Of a stretch of DNA of 8,541 nucleotides, positions 6,844 to 8,541 are shown in pieces. Position 1 is the stretch's first letter. Every line of letters starts with the position of its first letter. This DNA is from Actinomycetes bacterium (GTDB lineage Bacteria > Actinomycetota > Actinomycetes > Mycobacteriales > Mycobacteriaceae): positions 1 through 8,541 of the forward strand of contig JAEWGK010000029.1 in NCBI GenBank assembly GCA_023388385.1, given 5' to 3'. Below the pieces are notes generated by a model. That model saw only the letters and a program-made list of their open reading frames with translations. It searched no databases and was not told the DNA's origin. A program made the position numbers and the translations under genes.

Positions 6844-6897
6844 CCATCCGTTCCGTGGACCCCTCGGGTGCCATGCGTTCCGTGGATTCCCCGCATC
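6844..6897. repeat. 27-bp imperfect tandem repeat upstream of the MFS gene
   Basis: Two adjacent 27-bp units (6844-6870 and 6871-6897) begin with CCATCCGTTCCGTGGA and CCATGCGTTCCGTGGA, which differ at one of 16 positions; the second halves agree less well. A further CGTTCC occurs at 6840-6845, making three copies of that hexamer. The repeat lies in the non-coding leader between glmS and the MFS gene and could be a pair of operator sites or a recent slippage duplication. Confidence 0.6.
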
Positions 6898-6904
6898 GCG
6901 CACG

Positions 6905-6951
6905 CGACGCGGCCACCGGCACCCCGGGGGCGCGCGGTGGCCGCGGCGTCG
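6905..6951 (-). terminator. Strong GC-rich hairpin downstream of glmS, probable terminator without T-tract
   Basis: CGCGGCCACCG (6908-6918) and CGGTGGCCGCG (6935-6945) are a perfect 11-bp inverted repeat around a 16-base loop that itself contains CCCCGGGG. If a three-base bulge (GGC, 6945-6947) is allowed, CGAC (6905-6908) pairs with GTCG (6948-6951) and the stem grows to 14 bp. It starts about 19 bases after the glmS stop. No run of T follows on the minus strand, so it may be an atypical terminator, a read-through attenuator or an RNA-stabilising structure. The remainder of the 6817-6969 gap holds the tandem repeat and the MFS ribosome binding site; I see no clear -10/-35 promoter. Confidence 0.5.
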
Positions 6952-6969
6952 TCGTTGCCCTGCCCGGGT

Positions 6970-8541
6970 CTATTCGACCGTGACGGACTTCGCGAGGTTG
7001 CGGGGCTTGTCGATGTCCTCGTTGCCGCACTGGCGAGCGATCTCCGCGGACAGGAACTGCAGCGGGATGGTCGACAGCAGCGGCTGCAGCAGCGTCGAGG
7101 TCTCCGGGATCTCGATGAGGTAGTTGGCGAACGGCCTGACCGCCTCGTCGCCCTCCTCCGCGATGACGATGGTCTTCGCGCCACGGGCGCGGATCTCCTG
7201 GATGTTGGAGACGATCTTCGAGTGCAGCACCGCGCGGCCCTTCGGCGATGGCACCACCACGACGACGGGCAGGCCGTCCTCGATGAGCGCGATCGGGCCG
7301 TGCTTCAGCTCGCCGGCCGGGAAGCCCTCCGCATGGATGTACGCCAGCTCCTTCAGCTTCAGCGCGCCCTCCAGCGCCACCGGGTAGCCGACGTGGCGGC
7401 CCAGGAACAGCATGGTCGGGATGGCGCCCAGCTCGCGGGCGATGTCCAGGTACTGGTCGCCCTTGTCGACGACCTCCTGGATCTTGGCGGGGATGGTCTC
7501 CAGCTCGGCGTACTCGCGGGTCACCTCGTCCGGGTACTTCGTGCCGCGGGCCTGCGCCAGCGCGAGGCCGACGATGTAGTTCGCCGCGATCTGCGCCAGG
7601 AACGACTTGGTCGCCGCGACGCCGATCTCCGGGCCGGCGTGGGTGTACAGCACGGCGTCGGACTCGCGCGGGATCTGCGCGCCGTTGGTGTTGCACACCG
7701 CCAGCACGCGGGCGCCCTGCGACTTCGCGTGGCGGACCGCCTCCAGCGTGTCCGCCGTCTCGCCGGACTGGGAGATGGCGACGACGAGGGTCTGGCGGTC
7801 CAGCACCGGGTCGCGGTAGCGGAACTCGGAGGCGACCTCGATCTCGACCGGGATGCGGACCCAGTGCTCGATGGCGTACTTCGCCAGCAGGCCCGAGTGG
7901 TATGCCGTGCCGCAGGCGACGACGAAGACCTTCTCGATGTCCCGCAGATCCTGATCCGTCAGGCGCTGCTCGTCCAAGACGATGCGGCCGTCCACCAGGT
8001 GGCCGGCCAGGGTGTCGCGGACCGCGGCGGGCTGCTCGTGGATCTCCTTCACCATGAAGGAGTCGTAGCCGCCCTTCTCCGCGGCCTCGAGGTCCCAGTC
8101 GATGGTGAACGGGCGGCCGTCCTGCTCGACGCCGTCGAAGCCCATGATCGTGTAGGCGTCCGCCGTGATCTCCACCGCGGTGTCCGGGCCGAGCTCGACC
8201 GCGTTGCGGGTGTGTGCGATGAACGCCGCGACGTCGGAGCCCAGGTACATGCCCTCCTCGCCGACGCCGACGATGAGCGGAGTGGAGCGGCGGGCCGCGA
8301 GGATGCGGTCCGCGTGGTCGGCATGGGTGAACAGCACGGTGAACGCACCCTCCAGGCGGTTCAGCACGTGCAGCGCCGCGGCGCGGAAGTCGCCGCCGAC
8401 GCCCGCGCCGTCCTCGCCGGAGTAGGCGCGGGCGAACAGGTGCGCCGCGACCTCGGAGTCCGTCTCGGAGGCGAGCTCCACGCCGGCGTCCTCCAGCTCC
8501 GCGCGCAGCGGCGCGAAGTTCTCGATGATGCCGTTGTGGAC
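6970..8541 (-). CDS. glmS: Glutamine--fructose-6-phosphate aminotransferase (isomerizing), N-terminus outside window
   Basis: GlmS makes glucosamine-6-phosphate from fructose-6-phosphate and glutamine, the entry step to UDP-GlcNAc and peptidoglycan, in the cytoplasm. The last 523 residues are present, beginning VHNGIIENFAPLR, inside the glutaminase domain. About 95 residues, including the catalytic N-terminal Cys, lie beyond the right edge. The frame stays open through the edge, so the internal ATG at 8481 is not the start. Isomerase SIS-domain landmarks are VACGTAYHSG, AISQSGETADTLEA, PEIGVAATKSF, the second-domain YPVALEGALKLKELAYIHAEGF and GELKHGP, and the family-typical C-terminus NLAKSVTVE before TAG. 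The second SIS segment is followed by the Val-rich VVVVVP strand, as usual. Any leader regulation (for example a glmS ribozyme) would be outside this window. It is the first minus-strand gene seen and is followed by a hairpin and then the MFS gene. Confidence 0.97.
   Translation of the reverse strand, partial: VHNGIIENFAPLRAELEDAGVELASETDSEVAAHLFARAYSGEDGAGVGGDFRAAALHVLNRLEGAFTVLFTHADHADRILAARRSTPLIVGVGEEGMYLGSDVAAFIAHTRNAVELGPDTAVEITADAYTIMGFDGVEQDGRPFTIDWDLEAAEKGGYDSFMVKEIHEQPAAVRDTLAGHLVDGRIVLDEQRLTDQDLRDIEKVFVVACGTAYHSGLLAKYAIEHWVRIPVEIEVASEFRYRDPVLDRQTLVVAISQSGETADTLEAVRHAKSQGARVLAVCNTNGAQIPRESDAVLYTHAGPEIGVAATKSFLAQIAANYIVGLALAQARGTKYPDEVTREYAELETIPAKIQEVVDKGDQYLDIARELGAIPTMLFLGRHVGYPVALEGALKLKELAYIHAEGFPAGELKHGPIALIEDGLPVVVVVPSPKGRAVLHSKIVSNIQEIRARGAKTIVIAEEGDEAVRPFANYLIEIPETSTLLQPLLSTIPLQFLSAEIARQCGNEDIDKPRNLAKSVTVE

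Noticed and set aside
6817..6903. ATG at 6903 as the MFS start
   Set aside because: It would add 29 residues encoded mostly by the tandem repeat and has no better ribosome binding site; AAGGGAG before the GTG at 6816 is preferred, though the longer form is not excluded.
6817..6969. Small RNA, tRNA or riboswitch in the glmS-MFS gap
   Set aside because: No cloverleaf or recognisable aptamer pattern; the hairpin and repeat account for the visible structure.
1..8541. CRISPR array, transposase, integrase or phage genes
   Set aside because: No regularly spaced repeats beyond the single 27-bp pair, and no protein resembling mobile-element functions in any frame.

Overview
The window looks like a chromosomal segment of a high-GC actinobacterium, most likely a GC-rich Corynebacterium or close relative. 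The support is the genes glmS, a fused NAD(P)H-hydrate epimerase/dehydratase, alr and an alpha/beta hydrolase running on one strand, a neighbourhood I associate with corynebacteria, plus codon use strongly biased to G/C in third positions. I cannot name a species.

Layout. Positions 1-1556 (plus strand) hold the C-terminal end of a siderophore-type ABC transporter ATPase, followed by a short prolyl-oligopeptidase-family enzyme whose GTG start overlaps the ATPase stop by four bases. Positions 1567-8541 (minus strand, so transcription runs right to left) hold five genes in this order: glmS (its N-terminus lies beyond the right edge), an MFS exporter, the bifunctional nnrE-nnrD fusion, alr, and an alpha/beta hydrolase with a hydrophobic N-terminus. 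The two gene sets converge at about 1557-1566, where a short palindrome contains both stop codons. The only sizeable non-coding stretch is 6817-6969, which holds a strong hairpin after glmS and a 27-bp imperfect tandem repeat just before the MFS start.

How the genes fit together. GlmS supplies glucosamine-6-phosphate and Alr supplies D-alanine, both needed for peptidoglycan. NnrE/NnrD repairs hydrated NAD(P)H. The MFS protein and the hydrolase have no assignable substrates. nnrED, alr and the hydrolase are spaced by only 4-5 bp at the last two junctions and are probably co-transcribed. The plus-strand pair belongs to iron/siderophore uptake; the tight coupling of the peptidase-like enzyme to the ATPase suggests it acts on the imported siderophore or a related peptide.

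Most noteworthy is the short S9 enzyme. It lacks most of the beta-propeller and keeps a recognisable catalytic triad, but it has unusual residues around the nucleophile and at the position of a substrate-binding arginine. The plus-strand block also looks less GC-rich than the minus-strand genes, which fits separate acquisition. I did not find a CRISPR array, tRNA, rRNA, transposase or a clearly novel multi-gene system.
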